A DNA stretch of 64,000 nt. Source: 43-108 sp001915545. GTDB lineage: Bacteria; Bacteroidota; Bacteroidia; Bacteroidales; Bacteroidaceae. Position 1 is the stretch's first letter, and every line of letters begins with the position of its first letter. The notes below the pieces were generated by a model. That model did no database searches, had not been told where the DNA came from, and was given only the letters and a program-made list of their open reading frames with translations. Location: contig CABUGV010000001.1 of NCBI GenBank assembly GCA_902491215.1, positions 1-64,000 of the forward strand. The letters are read 5' to 3'. The translations under genes were made by a program, and so were the position numbers. Shown piece by piece: positions 26,749 to 35,330 of the stretch.

Positions 26749-28122
26749 ATGCATTCTATGAGCAAATCTATACAGCACACAGCAGAAGAGAAGGTTCGCC
26801 TATACATCGCAGAAAACAATCTTTATAATTTCGGACATGCAACAATAGCCACCGTCAGTGGCGGAGCAGACTCGATATGCCTTGCGTCAATGCTCAAGCG
26901 GTTGGGTATTGATTTTTTTGCCGTACACTGCAATTTTCACCTACGTGGTGAAGAGAGTATGCGCGATGAAAAATTTGTGGAAGACTTCTGCAAAAGGAAC
27001 GATATAAAACTCTTCAAGACTGATTTTGAAACGGAAAAATATGCATCAGAAAAGCATATCAGCATAGAAATGGCTGCAAGAGAACTAAGATACGCCTATT
27101 TTGAAGAAATAAGAAAAAAGATGGGTGCAGAAAGTATATCAGTGGCCCACCACCGCGATGACAACGTAGAGACATTTCTGCTCAACGTGACGCGGGGCAC
27201 CGGAATAAGAGGAGCAGGAAGTATAAAAGCAGTAAACAATAGAATTGTAAGGCCAATGCTCTGCCTGTCACGCGAAGAGATACTAGAATATCTGAAAGAA
27301 ATAGGTGAAACATACGTGACCGACAGCACCAATCTTGAATGCGACTTCAGCAGAAACAAGATAAGACTGAAAGTTATTCCTCTTCTAAAGGAAATAAATC
27401 CTGCCGCACAAGCAAACATTGCGCAGACCATCGAAAATATGAATGAAGTGCTGAAGATTTACGACCAATATATGAAAGAGCATATTCAGCAATGCTGTAC
27501 GGAAAAAGACGGCACATTCGTAATAAACAAGAAAAAGCTGTCCGCAACAGCCTCCCATACTTCTGTCCTTCATGAAATAATCTATCCGCTCGGATTTACA
27601 CTCTCGCAGGAGAAGGACATCATAAAAAACATGGATGACAGGACTGGAGCCATTTTCAGTTCTTCAACGCACACATTGCTGTTGGACAGAGAATCCATCA
27701 TTATCGAGCCATCCTCCACAGGAAACGAAGAAATTTTCGATATAGAAATATCAGACACACCAACCTCTGCATGCATCAAGCAGTGGGGACAGATGGACTT
27801 TGTCACCGTTCCCATAGGAGAAGTAGTGATCGAAAAAGACAGCAGTAAGGCTTTCTTTGACGCCGAAAAATTAGGAAGACATCTTACAATAAGATCTGTA
27901 CGTACAGGAGATGCGTTCCAACCGTTCGGCATGAAAGGAAAGAAAAAACTTGTCAGCGACTACATGACAGATGTAAAAATGAACAGATTTGAAAAGGAAC
28001 GACAGCAATTGCTGATTTCGGGCAACGACATCGCATGGGTTATCGGAAGAAGAAGTTCCGACAAATTCAGAATTGATGAAAATACAACTCACGCTGTAAT
28101 CGTATCATTCAAAAAGGAATAA
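26749..28122 (+). CDS. tilS: tRNA(Ile)-lysidine synthase TilS
   Basis: TilS modifies C34 of tRNA-Ile(CAU) to lysidine with ATP, so that the tRNA reads AUA and not AUG. The PP-loop motif SGGADS lies at about residue 36-41, followed by VHCNFHLRGEES and VAHHRDDNVETFLLN, all typical of TilS. The C-terminal domain begins near 385 (IRSVRTGDAFQPFGMKGKKKL). Met codons at 26749 and 26758 both follow the candidate promoter; the longest frame (26701) would start upstream of it. The length (about 457 residues) matches the two-domain form. The gene is convergent with the radical SAM gene and 28 bp from its stop. Confidence 0.95.
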   Translation: MHSMSKSIQHTAEEKVRLYIAENNLYNFGHATIATVSGGADSICLASMLKRLGIDFFAVHCNFHLRGEESMRDEKFVEDFCKRNDIKLFKTDFETEKYASEKHISIEMAARELRYAYFEEIRKKMGAESISVAHHRDDNVETFLLNVTRGTGIRGAGSIKAVNNRIVRPMLCLSREEILEYLKEIGETYVTDSTNLECDFSRNKIRLKVIPLLKEINPAAQANIAQTIENMNEVLKIYDQYMKEHIQQCCTEKDGTFVINKKKLSATASHTSVLHEIIYPLGFTLSQEKDIIKNMDDRTGAIFSSSTHTLLLDRESIIIEPSSTGNEEIFDIEISDTPTSACIKQWGQMDFVTVPIGEVVIEKDSSKAFFDAEKLGRHLTIRSVRTGDAFQPFGMKGKKKLVSDYMTDVKMNRFEKERQQLLISGNDIAWVIGRRSSDKFRIDENTTHAVIVSFKKE

Positions 28123-28150
28123 TTTTTACGCATGGAGCAAGAATGAATCA

Positions 28151-29227
28151 TCATTCGCCCGTCATACGTTTATACAGACACGTAAGGAGATTACCGTCAT
28201 CGTCACGCAGATGCATGCCGTTGCCACGACAATAACGAAACATACGGCAATCACTGCATGCACCGTTCTGCTTCCACTCATCGTGTCTGAAAGCCTCAAA
28301 GCGGTTGTTCCACACATCCATAAATCTGTCCTTATATATGTTCCCCTGATCATATCGGGATCTGATGCTCAAACATCCGCTTATAGACCCGTCACAGCGT
28401 ATGCTGGCAACACTGACACCGGCCTGACAGGAATAGAAATGGTCACGCACCTTGCCTTCATAGCCTCCCAGGAAGCCTTCGCATCCAAAAGAAGCACGTA
28501 TTTTACCTTCCGAACGCACATCGTCTATAAAATCAAACAGCATCTTCAGCTCGTCACCAGACAACATGAGCTCATCATCTCCCTTGGCTCTGCCTGCAGG
28601 GAAAACAGCAAACAAACGCCATTCTTTCACTCCCAAACTGATCAAAAGCTTTTTCACTGATTCGAGCGTTCTTATATTGCGTCTGTTTACACAAGTCACA
28701 ACATCACCCATCAAACCAGATGATGCAATCATGCCCACAGCTTCACAAGTTGCATCGAAACTATCGTTTCTCCCGCGCATCCAGCAATGATCATCCTTCA
28801 GTCCATCCAAACTTATCGTCACAGAACGTATACCGGAAGAAATCAAAGATGCAAGCCGGGATTTTGTCAGCATCAGACCGTTGCTCACCATCCCCCACGG
28901 AAAACCTCTTTCTGTAAACAAATATCCGCAATGCTCCAAGTCATCCCGCATGAGAGGTTCACCTCCTGACACAATAATAAATGTATCAGCAGGATCCTGC
29001 ACAAGAGCTATCTCGTCCAGCACACTGATAAAATCCGCAACCGGCATATCCGGCGTAAGCGATGAAACCTTACAGTCGCTGCCACAATGCCGACAATGCA
29101 TATTGCACCTCAATGTGCACTCCCAGAAAAGCTGTTTCAACGGATGCTGCTCAATAAGCAGATTCTGCTGGACACGTTCCAGTTCCAAAGCCAAACGCTG
29201 TCTCAGCGACAAAGACAAACCTCCCAT
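28151..29227 (-). CDS. Radical SAM/SPASM-domain protein (possible rSAM/lipoprotein-system enzyme)
   Basis: A 358-residue protein. The cluster motif reads CTLRCNMHCRHCGSDC (about 38-53), giving CxxxCxxC with extra Cys; SGGEPLMRDDL follows (about 93-103). The C-terminal SPASM-like region (about 275-345) has many Cys (CQAGVSVASIRCDGSISGC, then CSDCRMFRYCRGNG), consistent with one or two auxiliary 4Fe-4S clusters. SPASM proteins usually modify peptides or proteins. I suspect the Bacteroidetes rSAM/lipoprotein family from the CGSDC variant, but no partner lipoprotein is next to it. The nearest same-strand neighbour is uraA, 85 bp upstream. Confidence 0.75.
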   Translation of the reverse strand: MGGLSLSLRQRLALELERVQQNLLIEQHPLKQLFWECTLRCNMHCRHCGSDCKVSSLTPDMPVADFISVLDEIALVQDPADTFIIVSGGEPLMRDDLEHCGYLFTERGFPWGMVSNGLMLTKSRLASLISSGIRSVTISLDGLKDDHCWMRGRNDSFDATCEAVGMIASSGLMGDVVTCVNRRNIRTLESVKKLLISLGVKEWRLFAVFPAGRAKGDDELMLSGDELKMLFDFIDDVRSEGKIRASFGCEGFLGGYEGKVRDHFYSCQAGVSVASIRCDGSISGCLSIRSRYDQGNIYKDRFMDVWNNRFEAFRHDEWKQNGACSDCRMFRYCRGNGMHLRDDDGNLLTCLYKRMTGE

Positions 29228-29312
29228 AAATTACCTATATTAATTCTGATTACGGGGATACAACTACATCATTAAAATCAGGAAAAGAATCTTCACTTGT
29301 CCGTTCTGCGGA

Positions 29313-30617
29313 TCAAGCTTTTTTGTCCTCGGACGAAGGAAGAACCGCGTTAAGAAGTACGCCTGCAATTGCGGCTACAGCCAAACCTGAAAGAGAGACA
29401 ACTCCAAAAGAAATGCTATCGCCGGCCCCATACTTGATACCGATGGACAAAACCATAATAAGCGCGGCAACGATGACATTGCGCGACTGCGAAAAATCGA
29501 CTTTTGCCTCTACAAGATTACGAATGCCCACAGCTGCTATCATACCATAAAGAATCAAAGAAACACCTCCTATTGTGGAAGCCGGCATCAAGCTTACAAG
29601 CATTGAAAATTTTGGACAAAACGCAAGAATTATGGCCAAGACAGCGGCTATACGGATAACCTTTGGGTCAAATACTTTTGTAAGATTGAGAACTCCTGTA
29701 TTTTCACCATAGGTTGTATTTGCAGGAGCACCGAAGATGGAAGCGACAGAGGTTGCAATACCGTCGCCAAGCAGTGTACGGTGAAGTCCTGGATATGCAA
29801 TGAAATTGCGTCCGACTGTAGATGAGATTGCGCACATGTCGCCGATATGTTCAACAATGGTAGCCAAAGCTATAGGCACTATTGCGATTACGGACGACAA
29901 CATGAATGAATAATCAGGATTGTCAAATACAGCAAAAACTGTTCTGTCCCATGTAAACGGCAAACCTATCCACGAAGCTTCATGAAGGTGAGAAAAATCA
30001 ATCTTACCCAACGATGCGGCCAATATATATGAACCTGCCACGCCGAGCAAAATCGGAACAATACGCAAAATGCCACGTCCCCATATATTTGCAACAACAA
30101 CGATTCCCATTGCCGACAAAGCAATAGGCCAATCAGACATACAGCTAGAGATAGCTGATCCCGACAATGTAAGACCGATGGAAATTATGATAGGTCCTGT
30201 CACTACAGGAGGGAAGAAACGAAGAATGCGTCGGCTGCCGAACATTCTGATAAGTAATGACATGACGAAATAAAGCATTCCGGCAAAAAATATACCGATA
30301 GAAGCATAATCCAGTGAAAGCACATCTGAAAGTCCATGCTCTGCTCCCAGCGACTTAACTGTCATATAACCGCCGATAAAAGCAAATGACGAGCCCAGAA
30401 ATGCCGGCACTTCCCATCGCGAAATAAAATGGAATATCAACGTACCGATACCGGCAAAAAGCAAAGTGGAAGAAACGGAAAGTCCGGTTATTGCCGGTAC
30501 AAGAATGGTCGCCCCGAACATTGCAAAAAGATGCTGGAATCCCAAAAGCATCATCTTCGGCTTACCCAAAACCGATGCATCGTAGATACCAGCAGAATTA
30601 GATTTTAAATCAGTCAT
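29313..30617 (-). CDS. uraA: Uracil permease, NCS2 family
   Basis: A 434-residue polytopic protein. It begins with a conserved cytoplasmic stretch, GKPKMMLLGFQHLFAMFGATILVPAI (spanning about 18-43). The NCS2 pattern continues with FIGGYMTVKS, the substrate-region VALATIVEHIGDMCAI near 240 and a NTTYGENTGVLNLTKV motif near 295. Together these fit uracil rather than purine transporters, which differ in the same regions. UraA imports uracil with H+. The upp gene (uracil phosphoribosyltransferase) lies upstream on the same strand with one FKBP gene between, so uptake and salvage are neighbours. Confidence 0.9.
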   Translation of the reverse strand: MTDLKSNSAGIYDASVLGKPKMMLLGFQHLFAMFGATILVPAITGLSVSSTLLFAGIGTLIFHFISRWEVPAFLGSSFAFIGGYMTVKSLGAEHGLSDVLSLDYASIGIFFAGMLYFVMSLLIRMFGSRRILRFFPPVVTGPIIISIGLTLSGSAISSCMSDWPIALSAMGIVVVANIWGRGILRIVPILLGVAGSYILAASLGKIDFSHLHEASWIGLPFTWDRTVFAVFDNPDYSFMLSSVIAIVPIALATIVEHIGDMCAISSTVGRNFIAYPGLHRTLLGDGIATSVASIFGAPANTTYGENTGVLNLTKVFDPKVIRIAAVLAIILAFCPKFSMLVSLMPASTIGGVSLILYGMIAAVGIRNLVEAKVDFSQSRNVIVAALIMVLSIGIKYGAGDSISFGVVSLSGLAVAAIAGVLLNAVLPSSEDKKA

Positions 30618-30677
30618 TACTGTAATGATTATGAAATTAATGTTATGCGGGACGCCACTTACGTTCCACTAATAATT

Positions 30678-31079
30678 CTATCCTATTCCTAAAAGTTCAA
30701 TATCAAATATCAAAGTTGAATTTCCCGGAATATCACCTGCTGCACGTCGGCCATAACCAAGTTCCGAAGGTATTACTACATTCCATTTGTCACCTACGTG
30801 CATGTGTGTCAAAGCTATCTGCCACCCTTCGATTACATCCTTAAGCCTTATTGCCAATGGATAACCCTGCCTGTACGAGCTGTCGAAAAGTCTGCCTCCT
30901 ACCAGCAAACCACGATAATGGACTGTCACAACACTATTAATGTCTGGTGACTTACCGCCATTTCCCTGCTCGATTATTTTGTATAAAACGCCACCAGGCA
31001 GTTCATTATATCCTTCTTCTGAAGCCTTTGCCTTAATGTATTCTTTGTTCTTGATAATATATTCTTCTTTTTTAGACAT
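30678..31079 (-). CDS. FKBP-type peptidyl-prolyl cis-trans isomerase
   Basis: The start at 31079 (MSKKEEYIIKNKEYI) gives 133 residues. A frame open to 31115 adds 12 residues and comes within 15 bp of the upp stop, so the inner Met is preferred. The FKBP core is clear: VVTVHYRGLLVGGRLFDSS, VIEGWQIALTHMHVGDKW, IPSELGYGRRAAGDIPGNS and LIFDIELL. No signal peptide or lipobox is seen, so it is probably cytoplasmic. It catalyses proline isomerisation in protein folding. It sits 52 bp after the upp stop and 60 bp before the uraA start, so it may be in one transcript with both. Confidence 0.88.
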   Translation of the reverse strand: MSKKEEYIIKNKEYIKAKASEEGYNELPGGVLYKIIEQGNGGKSPDINSVVTVHYRGLLVGGRLFDSSYRQGYPLAIRLKDVIEGWQIALTHMHVGDKWNVVIPSELGYGRRAAGDIPGNSTLIFDIELLGIG

Positions 31080-31130
31080 ACTATTTACAAATATAAAATC
31101 TGAGAAATCAATCAATAAATATGACGCTGA

Positions 31131-31793
31131 TCACGACTTGTCGCCATAAGCAAGATCACCGGCATCACCAAGCCCAGGAACTATATAGGAATGCTCATTG
31201 AGCAATGGATCTATAGCCGCACACCAGAGTGTGACATTCTGATGATTCTTAAACATCTTCTTTATATAATCCACACCTTTCTTCGATGCTATTACACAGC
31301 ACAGATGTATATGCTCTGGCATACCTTTAGTACAAAAAGCCTGATAGCAAAGCTCCATACTGCCTCCGGTTGCAAGCATAGGATCGGCTATGATAAGCGT
31401 CTTTCCTCCCAAATCCGGTGAAGCCAAATAATCGATTTTTATGCCGACATCCTCGCATTCCTTATCCTTATAGAACCTATAAGCAGAGACAAACGCATTT
31501 CCTGCATGGTCGAAAATATCAAGAAATCCCTGATGATAAGGCAGACCGGCTCTGAATATTGTGCCGAGTACCAAATCATCATCGTGTGTATTGACAGAAG
31601 CGATTCCGAGCGGTGTCTGAACTGACTTTGGAGAATACGTCAACACTTTGCTCACTTCATAAGCCATAAGCTGACCGATTCTTCGGAGATTATTACGAAA
31701 GCGTGCTCTATCAGTCTGCACATTGATATCTCTGAGTTCGCTCATGTACTGATTAATGACAGAACGAGTCTCGCCAAAATTTATAATTTTCAT
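31131..31793 (-). CDS. upp: Uracil phosphoribosyltransferase
   Basis: A 220-residue type I phosphoribosyltransferase that converts uracil and PRPP to UMP. The PRPP loop DPMLATGGSMELCYQAF (about 137-153) is exact for the family. GTIFRAGLPYHQGFLD and the C-terminal GLGDAGDLAYG that closes over uracil are also present. The length is slightly above the usual 208-210, owing to a few extra N-terminal residues (MKIINFGETRSVINQYM), normal for Bacteroidetes. It is next to uraA, with which it forms uracil uptake and salvage. Confidence 0.95.
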   Translation of the reverse strand: MKIINFGETRSVINQYMSELRDINVQTDRARFRNNLRRIGQLMAYEVSKVLTYSPKSVQTPLGIASVNTHDDDLVLGTIFRAGLPYHQGFLDIFDHAGNAFVSAYRFYKDKECEDVGIKIDYLASPDLGGKTLIIADPMLATGGSMELCYQAFCTKGMPEHIHLCCVIASKKGVDYIKKMFKNHQNVTLWCAAIDPLLNEHSYIVPGLGDAGDLAYGDKS

Positions 31794-31819
31794 ATAATAT
31801 ATTTTTCAAATACTGCATT

Positions 31820-32263
31820 TCATTTTTTCCAAAACATCCATTTCGGATGAGGCGGCGTACACTTCTCCTCCTTCATTTCCTCAATGGTATGCTTCCTCAC
31901 AATCCTCTCATAGCTCACTCCATACTTGATTATCTTATATATAGTAGGCCAATCAGGAAGTCCACCAATATTGCAGTCGTCGATAAAGACGTCAGCATTA
32001 ATCTTGCAAGAATGCGAGGCACTACGCTTCTCATTGAAATAGGCAGACTTATCGCTGTTCACTGCATAAAACGAAATGCCGCGCTCTTCGCACCATTTCA
32101 ATGCGGCCTCCAACTCCTTGCCTTCACGAACAGTCCACAAAATAAGCTTATGCCTCTCGGCAATAAGCATTTTCAAAACATCAACAGCAAAAGGACGCTC
32201 ACGTCCAATTTCAGGGTACTTGTGTTCTACTATTGTACCATCAAAATCAACTGCAATTACCAT
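31820..32263 (-). CDS. HAD-superfamily hydrolase (small cap-less type)
   Basis: The start at 32263 (MVIAVDFDGTIVEH) gives 147 residues. The frame is open further upstream but reads a low-quality hydrophobic leader, so the inner Met is used. The HAD nucleophile motif is DFDGT (residues 6-10); the second motif is LWTVREG; the C-terminal acidic pair is VFIDDCNIGG. The small size without a large cap matches Bacteroides-type HAD hydrolases such as the BT0820-like group. The substrate is unknown. It is followed by upp after 26 bp and might be in the same transcript. Confidence 0.8.
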   Translation of the reverse strand: MVIAVDFDGTIVEHKYPEIGRERPFAVDVLKMLIAERHKLILWTVREGKELEAALKWCEERGISFYAVNSDKSAYFNEKRSASHSCKINADVFIDDCNIGGLPDWPTIYKIIKYGVSYERIVRKHTIEEMKEEKCTPPHPKWMFWKK

Positions 32264-32450
32264 AGCTTTAATTAAAATATTGAAAAACGTTATATATAAT
32301 ATGACGCAGATGTTACATCCGCAAAAAAGCCAAAGTTGAAAATCTGCCCACCAACTCACTGCGACAAAGTTTTCAACCTCGGCTAATATATAACGTAAAT
32401 AAGACGCTAAAAGTTCAGCAAATAAAGAATAATTCTATTAAACAACTATC

Positions 32451-34847
32451 TTATTCGCCATAGCCATAACCATAGCCATAACCGTAATTATAAGAACCGA
32501 ATCTTCTATAAGCCTTATCATTCTCAGAAATTACGGCAGAATTGAGAACAAGGTTCATATTAGGAAGCTTGTGCTCCAAGAACAAAGTATTTACGTAATC
32601 CAAATCAGACTTCATTGTGTAATTAGCTCTCACAACAAACAATGTCAGATCTGCAACTCGGCTTATTGTCAAAGAATCCGAAACCGGACCGACAGGAGCT
32701 GTATCCAAAATTACATAGTCATACTTTGATTTCAAGTATTCTATAGCATCCGCCAAACTTTCACGCTCGAGAAGTTCTGTTGGATTAGGAGCAACAGGAC
32801 CGCAAGGCAAAACATCAAGATACTGACTTATACCTGAACCCTGTATCAAACTTTCAAGATAAGAGAAGTCCTTAACTCCATGAGCAAGATAATTGCTTAT
32901 ACCGTCATGAGTATTAGGCAAGCCGAAAATATGTGCCAAACGCGGTTTACGAATATCCAATCCAACCACAACAACTTTCTTTCCAGCAAAAGCAATGCTC
33001 GCAGCAAGATTACATGCTATTGAAGTCTTACCTTCGCCTGGAGAACAAGACGTAAACATGATGACCTTCTTATCGTGTCCAAGAACAAACGGAAGATTTG
33101 ATCGCAGATTTCTATAAACCTCAACCATTATATCGTTCTTGTTTTCCTCTATAACTACTGCGCTATCCTTCTTATCCAGCACATCGATGTAAGGAACTAC
33201 TCCCAACATTGGAACTTTAGAAAGAGTTTTCACATCATCGATACCTTCTATTCTGTACTTCAAGAAATTACGTACATAAAGCACTACTATAGGAAGAATT
33301 ATACCGATGACAAGCGCCATGAGCATTATGATGTTGCGCTTTGGCGAAACCATGCCTGTTACAACCGGTTCATCGATAACTTTTGCCTTATAAGCGGCAG
33401 AAGCAAGTGTAATGGCATTTTCCTCACGCTTCTGCAGCAACATCAGATACAGTCCAGACTTAACAGCCTGCTGTCTGCTTATATCAGCCAAAGCCCTCTC
33501 CTTTGTTGGAGAAGATGTAATCTTCATATTGAATTTATTCTGCTGACTCTGAAGATTCTGCTTCTGAATAGACAAAGAACGCTTTGTTGTCTGGAGAGAA
33601 GCTCTAATACCACCGAGCAGACTTTCAGCCTCATTTGTAGCCGCTATCACAGAAGGACTGGTCTCAACACTTGAACGCAGAAGTCTATTGCGCTCAAGTA
33701 CCACATCATTGTACTTTGCGATCATGGCAGTGAGTCCGCTCTCTGTAAGACCTACATTTGAAGGTATGAGCTGCAGATGATTTTTCTCATCAATTACATA
33801 TTCATAGAGATACTCAACAAGGTTGAGCTGAGTTGAAATCTCGACAATCTGAGTTTCATATTTAGTATTCTGTTCGAGATTTACAGCGGCATCGCTTGCG
33901 TAATCCACAATACCTGCATTTTTCTTGTACTGCTCGAGTTCAGACTCAGTCATATTAAGTTCCTTAGATATGACACCGAGTCTCTCATCAATAAAGTCGG
34001 CTGTTTTGCTGGCTTCGAGGTTATTGTCAATATTCGCCTCAGCATTGTAGATTTCGATAAGTTTTGCCAGGTAATCCTGTCCGCGTTTAGGAAGATTGTT
34101 CTTCATCGAAATTACTGCGATTGTTGTAAATTTTGATGAAGGTTCAATCGACAACGAGCCGGCATAGGCGGCAGCCACAGCAGGAAGCGGACTGATGTAA
34201 GCCTTCATGCTGACTTCATCGTCATTTCCCTGATAAAAAGGATTACGCTGTATTTCTATGGCACCGAAAGAAGTATTTATCTTCTCACCTCCTACAGCAA
34301 TGACCTTTTCGATTGAAGAACCGTCATATTTAAGACTGACGTTGAGTTTTCCATCATTTTCTTCCAAACCGACTTCAACAGAAGACACGAGCGTATCAAG
34401 GTTGGACTCGGCCATATCAACCCAATAAGGAGAATTATCTCTATATACTTCCACATTCTTCAAACCAGTCTTCACATAGTATGAAGCGTACAATTTGAGA
34501 CTAGCTACAACTTTCTTATTGAGAGTTGTAGTACCCAAGATTTCCACCTCATTATCAAAGCCGGAACTATTGTTCATGAAACCCAGTTCCTGGAATGTTG
34601 CATCGAGATTAGACATGCCTTTTCTCTTGTCTGAATCCTTTATAAGGACCTTTGAAGTCACATTATAAACAGGTGTAGCAAACATCAAATAGACAAAAGC
34701 ACCCAAAAGACATACGACAACAGAAGCTACAAACCAATATTTATACTTGAAAGCATAAAAAAGCAGTTTCTTGTAGTCAATGCCGGAACCCTCCTCTACA
34801 GCACTGTAATCCCTACTCAATTCTTTTTCGTTCAAATCAGTCATCAT
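32451..34847 (-). CDS. wzc: Polysaccharide co-polymerase/tyrosine autokinase (Wzc type)
   Basis: A 798-residue inner-membrane protein. It has an N-terminal Wzz domain with TM1 (about 37-56), a long periplasmic coiled-coil part (about 270-460) and TM2 (about 512-530). A cytoplasmic BY-kinase domain follows with Walker A (SCSPGEGKTS, about 602), Walker A' (VVGLDIRKPR, about 631) and Walker B (YVILDTAPVGP, about 714). The tail ends in a tyrosine cluster, YRRFGSYNYGYGYGYGYGE, coded by a near 12-bp tandem repeat; Wzc kinases autophosphorylate such tails. Wzc controls chain length and export together with a Wza-type pore. Its own promoter lies at 34904-34935. The Wza and Wzz genes are 17 kb away. 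Confidence 0.94.
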   Translation of the reverse strand: MMTDLNEKELSRDYSAVEEGSGIDYKKLLFYAFKYKYWFVASVVVCLLGAFVYLMFATPVYNVTSKVLIKDSDKRKGMSNLDATFQELGFMNNSSGFDNEVEILGTTTLNKKVVASLKLYASYYVKTGLKNVEVYRDNSPYWVDMAESNLDTLVSSVEVGLEENDGKLNVSLKYDGSSIEKVIAVGGEKINTSFGAIEIQRNPFYQGNDDEVSMKAYISPLPAVAAAYAGSLSIEPSSKFTTIAVISMKNNLPKRGQDYLAKLIEIYNAEANIDNNLEASKTADFIDERLGVISKELNMTESELEQYKKNAGIVDYASDAAVNLEQNTKYETQIVEISTQLNLVEYLYEYVIDEKNHLQLIPSNVGLTESGLTAMIAKYNDVVLERNRLLRSSVETSPSVIAATNEAESLLGGIRASLQTTKRSLSIQKQNLQSQQNKFNMKITSSPTKERALADISRQQAVKSGLYLMLLQKREENAITLASAAYKAKVIDEPVVTGMVSPKRNIIMLMALVIGIILPIVVLYVRNFLKYRIEGIDDVKTLSKVPMLGVVPYIDVLDKKDSAVVIEENKNDIMVEVYRNLRSNLPFVLGHDKKVIMFTSCSPGEGKTSIACNLAASIAFAGKKVVVVGLDIRKPRLAHIFGLPNTHDGISNYLAHGVKDFSYLESLIQGSGISQYLDVLPCGPVAPNPTELLERESLADAIEYLKSKYDYVILDTAPVGPVSDSLTISRVADLTLFVVRANYTMKSDLDYVNTLFLEHKLPNMNLVLNSAVISENDKAYRRFGSYNYGYGYGYGYGE

Positions 34848-34903
34848 TTCTAAAGTTAAAATTACCTATAGGTTATAACATCCATTAATTTTCAAAAACG
34901 TCA

Positions 34904-34935
34904 CAAAGATAATAAGTCTAGACGTCCAAAACAAA
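34904..34935 (-). promoter_or_regulatory. Promoter of wzc
   Basis: On the minus strand TTTG (34935-34932), 20 bp, TATCTTTG (34911-34904): exact Bacteroidetes promoter. The start codon is 57 bp downstream. Confidence 0.85.
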
Positions 34936-35065
34936 CTTTACTTCTCGAATGTGGCAAAACCGAATGTTTTATTAACAATACGATGCGCAAAGCGACTGTC
35001 ATTCAACATGAAACACGACATAACAGTTCATTAAAAACTTCACATTGCGTACCATAAATAAAAAT

Positions 35066-35133
35066 ACGGGCGCCCGCAACATCAAACACGAGAGCTCAGA
35101 AATCACATTACGAGCGCTCACGACAAGTTCATT
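35066..35133. repeat. 22-bp periodic repeat array B (three units)
   Basis: Cores begin at 35068 (GGGCGCCC), 35090 (GAGAGCTC) and 35112 (GAGCGCTC), exactly 22 bp apart, with A-rich 14-bp spacers. Two cores are perfect palindromes. The array lies between the wzc and sugar transferase promoters. It shares period and core with the arrays at 13274 and 58415. Confidence 0.8.
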
Positions 35134-35196
35134 AAGCAGAGCACTGCTATAAAAATCAAAAAAAGAACGATAAAAATCAATATAACAGCAAAATAG

Positions 35197-35227
35197 TTTC
35201 TTTTTATTGCAAAACCTATTATTTTTG
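35197..35227 (+). promoter_or_regulatory. Promoter of the undecaprenyl-phosphate sugar transferase gene
   Basis: TTTC (35197-35200), 19 bp, TATTTTTG (35220-35227). The -7 box is exact and the -33 has one mismatch. The predicted leader is about 100 nt. Confidence 0.7.
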
Positions 35228-35330
35228 CAAAGGGTTATCTATAATATACGGCAAGGCATTCAACATCATAAAAAATTAAGAAAAAGAATATACATATTAT
35301 TAGACATAATAATAAAAACTCGTACAAATT

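Larger units (their letters stand above)
34848..35330. other. 483-bp divergent intergenic region (wzc / sugar transferase)
   Basis: It holds two back-to-back promoters (34904-34935 on minus, 35197-35227 on plus) and between them the 22-bp periodic repeat array B (35068-35122). The remaining sequence is AT-rich and shows no gene that I can support. Confidence 0.7.

Noticed and set aside
32288..32394. Pair of inverted ACGTTATATAT sequences flanking the region before wzc's 3' end
   Set aside because: The match is 11 bp of AT-rich sequence 100 bp apart and may be chance. No mobile element lies between.
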